22,229 nt of DNA from a virus, in IMG/VR virus record IMGVR_UViG_3300027782_004173, positions 1-22,229 of that record; one strand, given 5' to 3'. A program made the translations under genes and the position numbers. How positions within the stretch are numbered: the stretch's first letter is position 1; the number at the start of each line of letters is the position of its first letter. Under the pieces are notes generated by a model. That model saw only the letters and a program-made list of their open reading frames with translations. It did no database searches and was not told the origin of the DNA. Positions 1-7,043 of the stretch are shown here, piece by piece.

Positions 1-189
1 AAACAAGGAGTAATAGTGCAATCCGGCAACAGATTAAAATACATAGACAGCAAAGGCAAAGAACATCTAGAATATAGAAAAGATTGGGATGGAGATAAAT
101 TAACAATGATAATGAATGATTATCTAAATGTTAAAAAGCCAGAACCAAAAGAAGAGAGTGAAAAAGAAACTAAAAAAGAAAAAAAGTAA
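1..189 (+). CDS. Unknown phage protein, C-terminal part only
   Basis: An open frame enters from the left edge and ends at a TAA at 187-189, leaving 62 residues. The visible part is hydrophilic. The middle is rich in Lys, Asp and Tyr, and the last 20 or so residues are almost entirely Lys, Glu, Pro and Ser (a KPEPKEES-type tail ending in KKEKK), which is probably disordered. No family can be recognised from this fragment. A 73-bp gap with a promoter follows, so this gene probably ends its transcription unit. Coding status rests on the open frame and its clean stop before the gap. Confidence 0.6.
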   Translation, partial: KQGVIVQSGNRLKYIDSKGKEHLEYRKDWDGDKLTMIMNDYLNVKKPEPKEESEKETKKEKK

Positions 190-215
190 AGAGATAAAAG
201 GACGCTACATACAGT

Positions 216-244
216 TTGGCAAAAATGTTTGGGTTTTTTATTAT
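216..244 (+). promoter_or_regulatory. Sigma70-type promoter
   Basis: TTGGCA at 216-221 and TATTAT at 239-244 are separated by 17 bp. Each hexamer differs from the bacterial housekeeping consensus at one position. Transcription would start near 251, about 12 nt before the ATG at 263, and would run into the uvsY-like gene and on into the glycan island. The -10 element lies within an A/T palindrome (234-250, arms TTTTTTAT and ATAAAAAA). This is a by-eye call, but the placement in the longest non-coding gap supports it. Confidence 0.5.
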
Positions 245-262
245 AAAAAATTATTGTAGAGG

Positions 263-475
263 ATGAAAAAGAAATTAAAAAAAAGAGAATCAAAAAAATC
301 AATAAAGATTGATTCTGTATATTCATTCTATGGTGATGTAGAAAAATTACATGCAAAAGTAAGGACTTTAGAATTAGGAAAATATTCTCCTTTGGTACTT
401 GCTGTTGAAACTCTCAAACAAAAAGTTTTAAATTTTAAACAAAGACCGGGAATAACAACAACAAAAAAGAAATAA
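263..475 (+). CDS. Small basic unknown protein (70 aa)
   Basis: A 70-residue, very Lys/Arg-rich protein. It starts MKKKLKKRESKK, has a short mixed helical centre (VEKLHAKVRTLELGKYSPLV) and ends in TTTKKK. There is no signal peptide, membrane segment or known motif. AGAGG sits directly against the ATG, which is too close for an ideal ribosome site. The sigma70-like promoter at 216-244 lies just upstream, so this is the first gene of its transcript, and the next gene starts 2 bp after its stop. The charge would suit nucleic acid binding, but that is a guess. It could be a T4-type small accessory gene. Confidence 0.6.
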   Translation: MKKKLKKRESKKSIKIDSVYSFYGDVEKLHAKVRTLELGKYSPLVLAVETLKQKVLNFKQRPGITTTKKK

Positions 476-477
476 AA

Positions 478-702
478 ATGCAAGAATTTACACACGAAGA
501 AATAGAACAGATATGGAATTCAATCAATCACTATGTGCCTGATAGGCAGAAAGTGGATTGTGCTGTGGACTTTATCAAGACATTGGTAGACATTGGCGTT
601 CCAACCAAAGTGATCAAATCCGCTGGAGAGTATGACGAGAAATTGGAAGCAGCAATTGAAAGCGTGTTTGCCGAAGACGAAGAAGATGGATACGACGAAT
701 AA
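478..702 (+). CDS. Small acidic unknown protein (74 aa)
   Basis: A 74-residue acidic protein that starts 2 bp after the previous stop and overlaps the next ATG by one base (TAATG at 700-704). It looks like a small helical domain: an N-terminal segment with HEEIEQIWNSINHY, a central AVDFIKTLVDIGVPTKV segment, and a very acidic end (AEDEEDGYDE). It has no catalytic motif or membrane segment. Its position immediately upstream of the uvsY-like gene and the likely translational coupling suggest replication/recombination accessory status, as for the small uvsY-adjacent genes of T4. I do not recognise the family by sequence. Confidence 0.7.
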   Translation: MQEFTHEEIEQIWNSINHYVPDRQKVDCAVDFIKTLVDIGVPTKVIKSAGEYDEKLEAAIESVFAEDEEDGYDE

Positions 703-1160
703 TGAGCTGGTACACAAAAGTAAGTCAGGATATTAGTTTAATACCTGATTGTATAAAACATTTTGATCAAGAGTTTGAAGCAGCAAGAAAAGAAATATAT
801 ATCTTTGGAAATCTTGAAAAATCAGCAGCATCATTGCCAGGAGTGGTGGAACAACGATTTAATCAATTACAAGAAATAGAAGCTATATTAGAATATCTTA
901 ATATAGAAAATAGAAGATTAAGATCTAAAACATTTAAAAAATTCCTAGAAAATTATAACAGAGCACTAACATCTAGAGATGCTGACAAGTATGTAGATGG
1001 TGAGTCAGATGTAGTAGATATGGAAAAAATTATCAATGAGTTTGCTCTATTAAGAAACAAATGGTTAGGCATAACCAAAGGACTAGATCAAAAACAATGG
1101 CAGTTGACTAACATAGTTAAACTCCGAGTGGCTGGTATGGAAGATGCCACAATCAGATAG
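702..1160 (+). CDS. uvsY: UvsY-like recombination mediator
   Basis: T4 UvsY is a small all-helical hexamer that loads the UvsX recombinase onto gp32-coated single-stranded DNA. This 152-aa protein matches that family in length (T4 137 aa), in its helix-only composition and in segment order. There is a basic central helix with RRLRSKTFKKF, then a DADKYVDGE stretch that parallels the T4 region around ADKDV, then a C-terminal helix pair ending near WQLTNIVKLRVAGMEDA, similar to the T4 C-terminus. I judge this by eye; identity is low. The start overlaps the preceding stop by one base, and the end overlaps the HAD gene by 17 bp. A UvsX gene is not in the window. The call is the main evidence for a T4-like phage. 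Confidence 0.65.
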   Translation: MSWYTKVSQDISLIPDCIKHFDQEFEAARKEIYIFGNLEKSAASLPGVVEQRFNQLQEIEAILEYLNIENRRLRSKTFKKFLENYNRALTSRDADKYVDGESDVVDMEKIINEFALLRNKWLGITKGLDQKQWQLTNIVKLRVAGMEDATIR

Positions 1161-1737
1161 AATAATACTCACAGACGTTGACGGTGTACTATTAGAATGG
1201 GAAGACCATTTTAGTAAATGGATGGCCGTTAAAGGATTTCCACAATTAGAGAACACAGATCATGAATACGATATGAGTATTCGATATGGCATACACCGGG
1301 ATCTTTCACGAGAACTAGTTAGAGAATTTAACAAGAGTGCGTGGATGAGCACACAACCTCCCATGCCAGACGCACAAACTTGGGTAAAACTATTACATGC
1401 AGAAGGGTGGACATTTATACCCATAACATCACAAACGTCTGACATACCGGCACAGGAATTGAGAAAACGAAGATTGGCAGAATTATTTGGCGATACTGTG
1501 TTCACAAATTTCTTTATATTAGAAACGGGTGATCACAAAGATGCAGCACTGGCAGAATTTCATGGCACAGGTTTGTGGTGGGTGGAAGACAAATGGACCA
1601 ATGCTAAAAAAGGTTTAGAATATGGTTTGCGTTCATTATTATATGATCATGATTACAACCAGGGTTTAGAAGATGAAAATATCATCAGAGTAAATAACTG
1701 GCAACACATACATAAAATCATACATGGCAAAAAATAA
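1144..1737 (+). CDS. HAD-superfamily phosphatase
   Basis: A 197-aa HAD hydrolase with the motifs in order. Motif I is DVDG at residues 11-14 (D11 nucleophile, D13 acid). Motif II is ITS at about 94-96. The motif III lysine is in HKDAAL (K132), and motif IV is the acidic pair in WVEDKW (E148, D149). Such enzymes remove phosphate from nucleotides or small sugars by a phospho-aspartate intermediate needing magnesium. The substrate cannot be read, but the next gene is a kinase/nucleotidyltransferase fusion. A kinase - phosphatase - nucleotidyltransferase set, as in ADP-heptose synthesis, is therefore an attractive inference. A 5'-deoxynucleotidase role in phage nucleotide metabolism is the main alternative. 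It overlaps uvsY by 17 bp and the next gene by 14 bp. Confidence 0.8.
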   Translation: MPQSDRIILTDVDGVLLEWEDHFSKWMAVKGFPQLENTDHEYDMSIRYGIHRDLSRELVREFNKSAWMSTQPPMPDAQTWVKLLHAEGWTFIPITSQTSDIPAQELRKRRLAELFGDTVFTNFFILETGDHKDAALAEFHGTGLWWVEDKWTNAKKGLEYGLRSLLYDHDYNQGLEDENIIRVNNWQHIHKIIHGKK

Positions 1738-2503
1738 AAAAATATTAGTGATGGGACTACCGGGATCGGGTAAGAGCTATCTAGCCGACAAACTGACCAA
1801 CATATTGGGAGCAGAGTGGTTGAATGCAGACAGGGTGCGTGAAGCAGCCAATGATTGGGATTTTTCTCCAGAGGGCAGGACAAGACAAGCAGAACGAATG
1901 AAACGCCTAGCACAAGAGGGATTAGACCGTGGCAAACATGTGATAGCGGACTTTGTGTGCCCAACTAATAAGACCAGAGAAGACTTTGCTGCTGATTATA
2001 TCGTGTGGGTAGATACCATCAGAGAAGGACGTTTTGAAGACACTAACAAGATGTTTGTGCCACCAGAAGAATATGATTTTCGAGTACCCACACAAAATGC
2101 TGAATTGTGGTGTTTAAGAATAGCAGATGAGATACAGGAACATGTCTGGGATAATCGCAGACCCACAGCCCAGATGCTGGGCAGATGGCAACCGTGGCAC
2201 GAAGGACATCAAGCACTGTTTGAAGAAATTGTTAAAAAGACAGGACAGGTAAACATACAGGTTCGAGATGTGCAGGGAGTGGGTGATAATCCATTTGATT
2301 TTGAAACAGTTAAAAAGAATATAGAACAAGCATTGCAGCCGTACAAGAACAGAATTCAAGTTACGTTAGTACCAAACATAACTAATATTTGCTACGGTAG
2401 AGGAGTTGGTTACAAAATAGAAGAGATTGTTTTACCAGAAAATATACAAAAAATCTCTGCCACAGATATTAGAAAGAAGATGAGAGCAGAAGGAAAATTA
2501 TGA
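1724..2503 (+). CDS. Kinase / nucleotidyltransferase fusion
   Basis: A 259-aa two-domain protein. Residues 1-145 form a P-loop kinase of the adenylylsulfate-kinase type: GLPGSGKS at 11-18, an NADRVRE segment near 34, and GKHVIADFVCP around 70-80. Residues 148-259 form a HIGH-type nucleotidyltransferase: GRWQPWHEGH at 153-162 carries the HxGH site, and ISATDIR at 244-250 is the second nucleotide-binding signature. This domain type covers cytidylyltransferases and NMN/pantetheine-phosphate adenylyltransferases. The likely chemistry is phosphorylation of an alcohol or sugar followed by NMP transfer. Sulfate activation (APS to PAPS) is possible for the kinase alone, but no sulfotransferase is seen nearby. 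The overlaps (14 bp upstream, ATGA downstream) place it in one operon with the HAD enzyme and a glycosyltransferase. GAAGGA precedes the next start. Confidence 0.8.
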   Translation: MAKNKKILVMGLPGSGKSYLADKLTNILGAEWLNADRVREAANDWDFSPEGRTRQAERMKRLAQEGLDRGKHVIADFVCPTNKTREDFAADYIVWVDTIREGRFEDTNKMFVPPEEYDFRVPTQNAELWCLRIADEIQEHVWDNRRPTAQMLGRWQPWHEGHQALFEEIVKKTGQVNIQVRDVQGVGDNPFDFETVKKNIEQALQPYKNRIQVTLVPNITNICYGRGVGYKIEEIVLPENIQKISATDIRKKMRAEGKL

Positions 2504-3174
2504 AAATATTTGTAGGTTATGATCCACGTGAAGATATCACATATCAAGTGTGTGAGCATTCAATTAAACGTAGAAATAAAGATGTAGATGTGGTTCCATT
2601 AAAAATGAAACTACTGCGAGAATCTGGCATATACACTCGAGAAGTGGACCGACTGGCCAGCACAGAATTTACATTCACAAGATTTTTCATACCGTATCTA
2701 CAAAATTATCAAGGCTGGGCAGTATTTTGTGATTGTGATTTTGTTTGGCAAATAGATGTTGATGAATTAAAACAATACTGTGATGAAAGCAAAGCAGTGG
2801 TGTGTGTACAACATGATTACACTCCCGAAGAAGGTGTTAAGATGGACGGGCAGATGCAGTTGGCTTATCCTAGAAAGAATTGGAGTTCCATGGTGTTATG
2901 GAATTGTGCTCATCCTAAAAATCGAATACTAACTCCCGAACTGCTCAATCAAGAAACAGGCAAGTTCCTGCATAGGTTCAGTTGGTTAGAAGATTCTGAT
3001 ATAGGATCTCTACCTCATGAATACAATTGGTTGGTGGGTTGGTACAAAGAACCAAAGGACGGTCACCCTAAAATATTACATTACACTGAGGGCGGTCCGT
3101 GGTTTGAAAATTATAGGAATTGCGAATATAGTGATGTTTGGAAGAAAGAATTGATAAATCTTTTTTCGTCATGA
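2500..3174 (+). CDS. GT8-like glycosyltransferase
   Basis: A 224-aa soluble GT-A fold transferase. It opens with the MKIFVGYDPRE strand that begins the nucleotide-sugar site. It has the metal-binding DCD at residues 78-80 inside VFCDCDFVW, a conserved KNWSSMVLWN acceptor-side segment, and a late HYTEGGPW (H194) that should complete the metal site, as in GT8 enzymes. The sugar donor and acceptor are unknown. Its start overlaps the fusion-protein stop (ATGA), preceded by a good AAGGA site, and the next gene overlaps its own stop in the same way. It is probably cytoplasmic, since no membrane segment is visible. Confidence 0.8.
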   Translation: MKIFVGYDPREDITYQVCEHSIKRRNKDVDVVPLKMKLLRESGIYTREVDRLASTEFTFTRFFIPYLQNYQGWAVFCDCDFVWQIDVDELKQYCDESKAVVCVQHDYTPEEGVKMDGQMQLAYPRKNWSSMVLWNCAHPKNRILTPELLNQETGKFLHRFSWLEDSDIGSLPHEYNWLVGWYKEPKDGHPKILHYTEGGPWFENYRNCEYSDVWKKELINLFSS

Positions 3175-3632
3175 TGCACAAACACTGGCAGGTAGCGCAA
3201 GGCAACTGTCATAACGATCCCATACCACATATCTATTGCAGGATGTTTGTAAAATTAGACACATATGATCATCTGTATGAGCAATGGAATAACGTTGAAC
3301 ACGAAAAATGGAAAAAATTCATGGATCAAAATCACATTGAATTATATTTTCATGATGATTTTGTCAAACCGTTGACTCCCAAACACACAACAGGATACAT
3401 TGGCTATTGGTTTTTCCGTCAGAGAACTGATCGCAGCAGCACTGGAGATATTCATATATCTAATAGCAACGAAGAAAAAATAATAAACTATCATCAAAAT
3501 ACCGTGTTGATATTAGATATCAAGAGTTTGTTTGTCGTAAAGCCAAGGAATAATCCTTTGCCAAACAGACCTTTCTGTGAGATATATTTCTCCAAAGAAA
3601 CAAATTCCATTATTGATCACATGATTAAATAA
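3171..3632 (+). CDS. Unknown protein, possible beta-helix fold
   Basis: The chosen start is the ATG at 3171, which overlaps the preceding TGA (ATGATG). An in-frame ATG at 3138 would add residues buried inside the glycosyltransferase gene. The product is about 153 aa, rich in aromatic residues and His. The middle has a GYIGYWFFRQRTD strand pair, then a TVLILD strand and a late VVKPRNNP...CEIYF segment. That spacing recalls the double-stranded beta-helix of 2-oxoglutarate oxygenases, where an Arg binds the cosubstrate. I cannot place a clear HxD...H iron triad, so this stays a guess. It sits between a glycosyltransferase and a methyltransferase, which suggests a role in glycan or small-molecule modification. 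Confidence 0.7.
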   Translation: MMHKHWQVAQGNCHNDPIPHIYCRMFVKLDTYDHLYEQWNNVEHEKWKKFMDQNHIELYFHDDFVKPLTPKHTTGYIGYWFFRQRTDRSSTGDIHISNSNEEKIINYHQNTVLILDIKSLFVVKPRNNPLPNRPFCEIYFSKETNSIIDHMIK

Positions 3633-3638
3633 CTGACA

Positions 3639-4337
3639 ATGATAGAGAAATATTTAAAAATGCAGAAGACTTATTATGATAACCATGCATCGCTGTGGAG
3701 TTTAGACAACAAAGATCCTGTGGTTGGTAGTTATGATAGTCATGACCGTTGGCCGCATTGGGAAAGATTGCTGTTTAGGGATATTGATACCACTGACATG
3801 AAAGCACTAGAATATGGGTGTGGACCGGGCAGGAATTTAATAAAATTTAACAAACTATTCTCACAAATTGACGGGGTAGATATATCTAAAATGTGTTTAG
3901 AAAAAGCCAAAATAAATTTAAAAGCACATTCTATTATTCGTCCAACCAATCTATTGTTGGGTGAAGGTAATAACATACCTGCCAATAATGATACATACGA
4001 TTTTGTCTATTCAATTATCTGCCTACAACATATTGCTTGTTACAGCATAAGATTCAACATATTCAAAGAAGTACATCGTGTGTTAAAATCTAATGGACAG
4101 TTTTCTTTCCAAATGGGCTTCAAGCATCTAAAAAATAAAAGAAGTGTTGGATACTACGAAGATGCTACCCACGTTGAAGTAACTAATGGTAAATGTGACA
4201 CACGTGTTGATGATGAAGAATGTTTAAAAGATGATCTACTTAAGAAATTAAATTTTAAAAACTATCAATCTACACTCGTTGAACCAAATGCCAACAGCCG
4301 ACACGAAAAATGGATATTTGTCACTGTGCAAAAATAA
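3639..4337 (+). CDS. SAM-dependent methyltransferase
   Basis: A 232-aa class I methyltransferase. Motif I is LEYGCGPGR at about residues 57-65, the acidic residue that binds the ribose of SAM is in GVDIS (D81), and the post-I region ends in DFVYSIICLQHI. The motif-V-like segment is EVHRVLKSNGQFSFQMG. Family members methylate sugars, lipids or small molecules, and the glycan context favours a sugar hydroxyl or amine. The ATG at 3639 is preceded by ACA, and an in-frame ATG seven codons in is an alternative start. A 6-bp gap precedes the gene, and the next gene begins 3 bp after its stop. It is unrelated to the FkbM protein at 8793-9428 beyond the fold. Confidence 0.8.
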   Translation: MIEKYLKMQKTYYDNHASLWSLDNKDPVVGSYDSHDRWPHWERLLFRDIDTTDMKALEYGCGPGRNLIKFNKLFSQIDGVDISKMCLEKAKINLKAHSIIRPTNLLLGEGNNIPANNDTYDFVYSIICLQHIACYSIRFNIFKEVHRVLKSNGQFSFQMGFKHLKNKRSVGYYEDATHVEVTNGKCDTRVDDEECLKDDLLKKLNFKNYQSTLVEPNANSRHEKWIFVTVQK

Positions 4338-4340
4338 AAA

Positions 4341-4787
4341 ATGATACTGATCTCACATCGCGGCAATATATCTGGTCCTAATCCAAAATTAGAGAACACA
4401 ATTGCCTACATAGAAGAGGCAATAACACAGGGATTTGATGTGGAGATAGATGTTTGCAAATGGGATGGAGAATATTTCTACCTAGGACATGATGAGCCAG
4501 GCGAAGCTGTGCCTCCAAGTTGGTTTTATTTTAAACCTGTATGGGCACATGCCAAAGATCACACGGCATTGACTGAATTGATCAAGAGAGGCATACACTG
4601 CTTCTGGCACAACACTGACCGATACACATTAACCAGTCAAGGTTATATCTGGGCCTATCCAGGAGAGCCAGGCGGAGAGAACTGCATCTCCGTACATCCT
4701 GAACAACAAAAAGATTGGAAAAAATTTGCAGGAATATGCTCAGACAATGTAAAACATTACAAAGAACTGTATGATAAAATTATTTAA
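4341..4787 (+). CDS. Compact GDPD-like phosphodiesterase domain
   Basis: A 148-aa protein with the active-site start of glycerophosphodiester phosphodiesterases: SHRG (H6), LENT (E18-T20), VEID with E35 and D37, and GHD with H50. Known members are TIM barrels of about 230-250 aa that cleave glycerophosphodiesters using H, E, D and H residues. This one is about 90 residues shorter. Instead of the usual second half it has a VWAHAKD...FWHNTDRYTLTSQGYIWAYPG region. The missing barrel strands mean activity cannot be assumed. It may be a distinct short lineage working on phosphodiester-linked glycan groups, such as glycerophosphate. There is no signal peptide, unlike periplasmic GlpQ, so it should act in the cytoplasm. 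Confidence 0.7.
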   Translation: MILISHRGNISGPNPKLENTIAYIEEAITQGFDVEIDVCKWDGEYFYLGHDEPGEAVPPSWFYFKPVWAHAKDHTALTELIKRGIHCFWHNTDRYTLTSQGYIWAYPGEPGGENCISVHPEQQKDWKKFAGICSDNVKHYKELYDKII

Positions 4788-4793
4788 AGTATT

Positions 4794-5516
4794 ATGACCA
4801 TAGCAGTGTGTGTTTCGGGTATATCCAGTAAAGTAGCCGAACATAAAAAAGTTATAGAATTACAAAAAAAAGTATTTCCTTATAAATTCTTTTTTCATCA
4901 ATGGGAAGATTATCCCAAGCCCGATGTTGAGGAGTGTCTTTACACACCAGAACCCACGTGGAATTATCATGTCATTACCGAAGCAAAAATAAAACCAGAA
5001 TGTAAAATATATGAAAGATACACAAGGCCGGGAGGAAAATTAGAACGTAAGGGATTAGACTCACAATTTAGATATAGTGCCAATCAGCTGATCTCACATG
5101 CACAATTGGTAGATAGTCTTCCAGAGGAGTATACACATATAATTAGATGTAGATTTGACACACTGGTGTCAACAAAAGTAAATTTCCAAAAATATGTTGA
5201 TATGCTGTTGGACGGGTGGACTGTGGGTTTTTACACTGGTGGGAAGAATAACCCAACTCCAATACACACACTGACAGAATACGATCACACCGGACCTCGA
5301 TGTAAATGGCGTTTATTCGATCATCTATTGTTTCATCCGAGAGAACGATTAAAAAATGTTTTTAAAATGAAAGAAACAAAAGAATTGCTTGGCTCAGAAT
5401 GGGGTTGGTATCAAGTTTTGATACATCAGTGGGGAGATTTGAAATACAAAAATATATATGGCGGAGATTCTCTAGTTAAATGCACACAACATCCATTAGA
5501 ATGGGACAAATTTTAA
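4794..5516 (+). CDS. Glycosyltransferase-like triplet family, copy 1
   Basis: A 240-aa soluble protein, the first of three tandem relatives. It opens with IAVCVSGI, a beta-strand and loop like the nucleotide-binding start of GT-A enzymes. It has a FFHQW motif near residue 33 and YTPEPTWNYH near 50-59. The central IIRCRFDTLVS (RFDT at 120-123) probably stands in for DxD, and a late LFDHLLFHPR plus GSEWGWYQVLIHQWG block is conserved in all copies. The same layout (CISGQPR-type start, HxW, R-[FY]-D) occurs in putative glycosyltransferases of polysaccharide loci, so the role is inferred from analogy. The gene starts 6 bp after the GDPD-like gene. Its last 30 bp recur at the end of copy 3. Confidence 0.7.
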   Translation: MTIAVCVSGISSKVAEHKKVIELQKKVFPYKFFFHQWEDYPKPDVEECLYTPEPTWNYHVITEAKIKPECKIYERYTRPGGKLERKGLDSQFRYSANQLISHAQLVDSLPEEYTHIIRCRFDTLVSTKVNFQKYVDMLLDGWTVGFYTGGKNNPTPIHTLTEYDHTGPRCKWRLFDHLLFHPRERLKNVFKMKETKELLGSEWGWYQVLIHQWGDLKYKNIYGGDSLVKCTQHPLEWDKF

Positions 5517-5522
5517 AATTAT
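5493..5522 (+). repeat. Direct repeat, left copy (30 bp)
   Basis: This 30-bp stretch covers the last codons of triplet copy 1 (PLEWDKF), its stop and 6 bp beyond. It matches 7020-7049 at the end of copy 3 with a single difference (T at 5513, C at 7040). A shorter identical 17-bp match also lies upstream (5424-5440 against 6951-6967). Identity past the stop codon is what makes it more than shared protein sequence. Confidence 0.8.
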
Positions 5523-5527
5523 AAATA
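5520..5527 (+). promoter_or_regulatory. T4-type late promoter
   Basis: The octamer TATAAATA, the T4 late promoter consensus read by the gp55 sigma factor with the gp45 sliding clamp, lies in the 31-bp gap before the ATG at 5548. With a start of transcription 5-7 bp downstream, the leader would be about 14-16 nt. No other perfect copy is present in an intergenic position in this window. It would give copies 2 and 3 of the triplet late expression separate from copy 1. Confidence 0.55.
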
Positions 5528-5547
5528 ATCTATAGAATATTAAAACA

Positions 5548-6297
5548 ATGACGATAGCAGTATGTGTTTCTGGGTTAGCTGAAGAAAATTATGAGTTTGC
5601 ATTAAAAAATATATATAAAGTTTTTCCTTTTGATACATTTTATATGCACTGGAATAGTAGACAAAAACCTAATATTCCTAATGTTTTATATGTAGATGAG
5701 CCCACATATGATTATCACAACATATTAGAAACCAAAACTAAACCCGACTGTAGACTTTTTAATAAATTTACTAAAAAACCAGAACCACCGCAACACAGAG
5801 GAGGAAAGATATACTGGAAATCTGGAGAATATCAAAAAAATAAAGACAATTCAAAACAAATACTTGCACATCACTATCTAGTAAACTCTCTGCCAGAGAA
5901 ATATAAAACTATAATTAAAATTAGGTATGATCTACTAGTGTCCACTCGAGTGGATTTTACTCCTTACATAGAGATGGCACAAGAGGGATTGGTAGTGGGA
6001 TTTGGCGATAATATCGGTAGTTTGCAAGGACCTATACCTATATTAGATAAACATGCACACGGAGATTGTAAAAAATGTACAGGATGGTTCTTATGTGACC
6101 ACATGGTGTTTCATCCTAGACATTTATTAAAAAATGTTGAACAGTTATTTCTAGAAAAAAATCTATTAGGCGCAGAATGGGGCTGGTGCCAGGTATTATG
6201 TGATCAGTGGGGGAATAAAAATTTTATTAACGTACAAGGCGGAACTCTTTTAATAAAACACTGTGTTACACCTAAAGAAGAGTGGCATAATCTATGA
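5548..6297 (+). CDS. Glycosyltransferase-like triplet family, copy 2
   Basis: A 249-aa paralogue of the flanking genes. It shares the MTIAVCVSG opening, FYMHW near residue 32, YVDEPTYDYH near 48-57, IIKIRYDLLVS (RYDL at 126-129) and the LCDHMVFHPR and GAEWGWCQVLCDQWG blocks. It is the most divergent copy: the putative acidic site is RYD rather than RFD. It also has an insert with CKKC near the middle, absent from copies 1 and 3, which could be structural or metal-binding. It starts after the late promoter octamer and has the ACA-ATG start context. Its stop overlaps the next ATG (ATGA at 6294-6297). Function as in copy 1, probably with a different sugar. Confidence 0.7.
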   Translation: MTIAVCVSGLAEENYEFALKNIYKVFPFDTFYMHWNSRQKPNIPNVLYVDEPTYDYHNILETKTKPDCRLFNKFTKKPEPPQHRGGKIYWKSGEYQKNKDNSKQILAHHYLVNSLPEKYKTIIKIRYDLLVSTRVDFTPYIEMAQEGLVVGFGDNIGSLQGPIPILDKHAHGDCKKCTGWFLCDHMVFHPRHLLKNVEQLFLEKNLLGAEWGWCQVLCDQWGNKNFINVQGGTLLIKHCVTPKEEWHNL

Positions 6298-7043
6298 TTA
6301 AACGAGAAGAAATTGCAGTATGTGTGAGCGGGATAGCCAGTCGTGTACCTGAGTATAAAAAAATATTAGAACAAGCAAAAAAAGTATTTCCTTATGATTT
6401 TTTTTATCAACAGTGGGAAGGTTATCTCAACCCCGATGTTGATAATTGTTTGTATGTGCCGGAGCCCACGTGGGATTATCACGTGGTAAAAGATGTCAAA
6501 ATCAAACCTGATTGTACATATTTTAGAAAAAATTCTAAAATACCTGATGGTAAAATATATCGCTCCCAAGAAAGATTTGAACACTTTCGCCATACGGCCA
6601 ATCAACTGGTAGGACATTATTATTTGGTAGAGTCCTTGCCAGAAAAATACACAAAGATTATTAGGATGAGATTTGATTCTATTGTCTCAACCAAAATAGA
6701 CTATGAAAAATATCTTAAAATGCTTGATGAGGAGTACACAGTGGGTTGGGCTACTAAGATGGGTGTCGATTGTCCTGGTCCGGGCACAGACAAAGATATT
6801 GAAATAAGAAATAATAACGGAATTAGATGCCACTGGCAGGTGTATGATCAACTCGTATTTCATAATAGATCGAGATTAAAAAATGTTTTAGAACTTAAAA
6901 AAAAACAAGAGTTAAATGGCTGCGAGTGGGGATGGTATCAAGTATTGCATCATCAGTGGGGAGATTTAAAATACTGTAATATACTGGGTGGAGTTTCCTT
7001 AGTAAAACAAACAAAAACCCCATTAGAATGGGACAAATTCTAA
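6294..7043 (+). CDS. Glycosyltransferase-like triplet family, copy 3
   Basis: A 249-aa paralogue, closer to copy 1 than to copy 2. Both have FPY[KD]FF[FY][HQ]QWE, a Y.PEPTW.YHV segment, a [ST]ANQL block, R[CM]RFD..VSTK (RFDS at 126-129 here), SLVK and the PLEWDKF end. It has four extra residues at the N-terminus (MIKREEIAVC) because its ATG is embedded in the stop of copy 2, which enforces coupled translation. It ends at a convergent junction with the minus-strand block. An A/T hairpin with a T run follows its stop. The duplication order suggested by similarity (1 and 3 close, 2 distinct) does not match simple stepwise tandem growth. Confidence 0.7.
   Translation: MIKREEIAVCVSGIASRVPEYKKILEQAKKVFPYDFFYQQWEGYLNPDVDNCLYVPEPTWDYHVVKDVKIKPDCTYFRKNSKIPDGKIYRSQERFEHFRHTANQLVGHYYLVESLPEKYTKIIRMRFDSIVSTKIDYEKYLKMLDEEYTVGWATKMGVDCPGPGTDKDIEIRNNNGIRCHWQVYDQLVFHNRSRLKNVLELKKKQELNGCEWGWYQVLHHQWGDLKYCNILGGVSLVKQTKTPLEWDKF

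Noticed and set aside
242-249. TATAAAAA as a late promoter for the gene at 263
   Set aside because: It misses the TAAATA core, and the same stretch is better explained as part of the sigma70-type -10 region.
1653-1964. 103-aa minus-strand open frame across the HAD/kinase junction
   Set aside because: Antisense shadow of two well-supported genes, with low-complexity Ser/Leu/Cys content.
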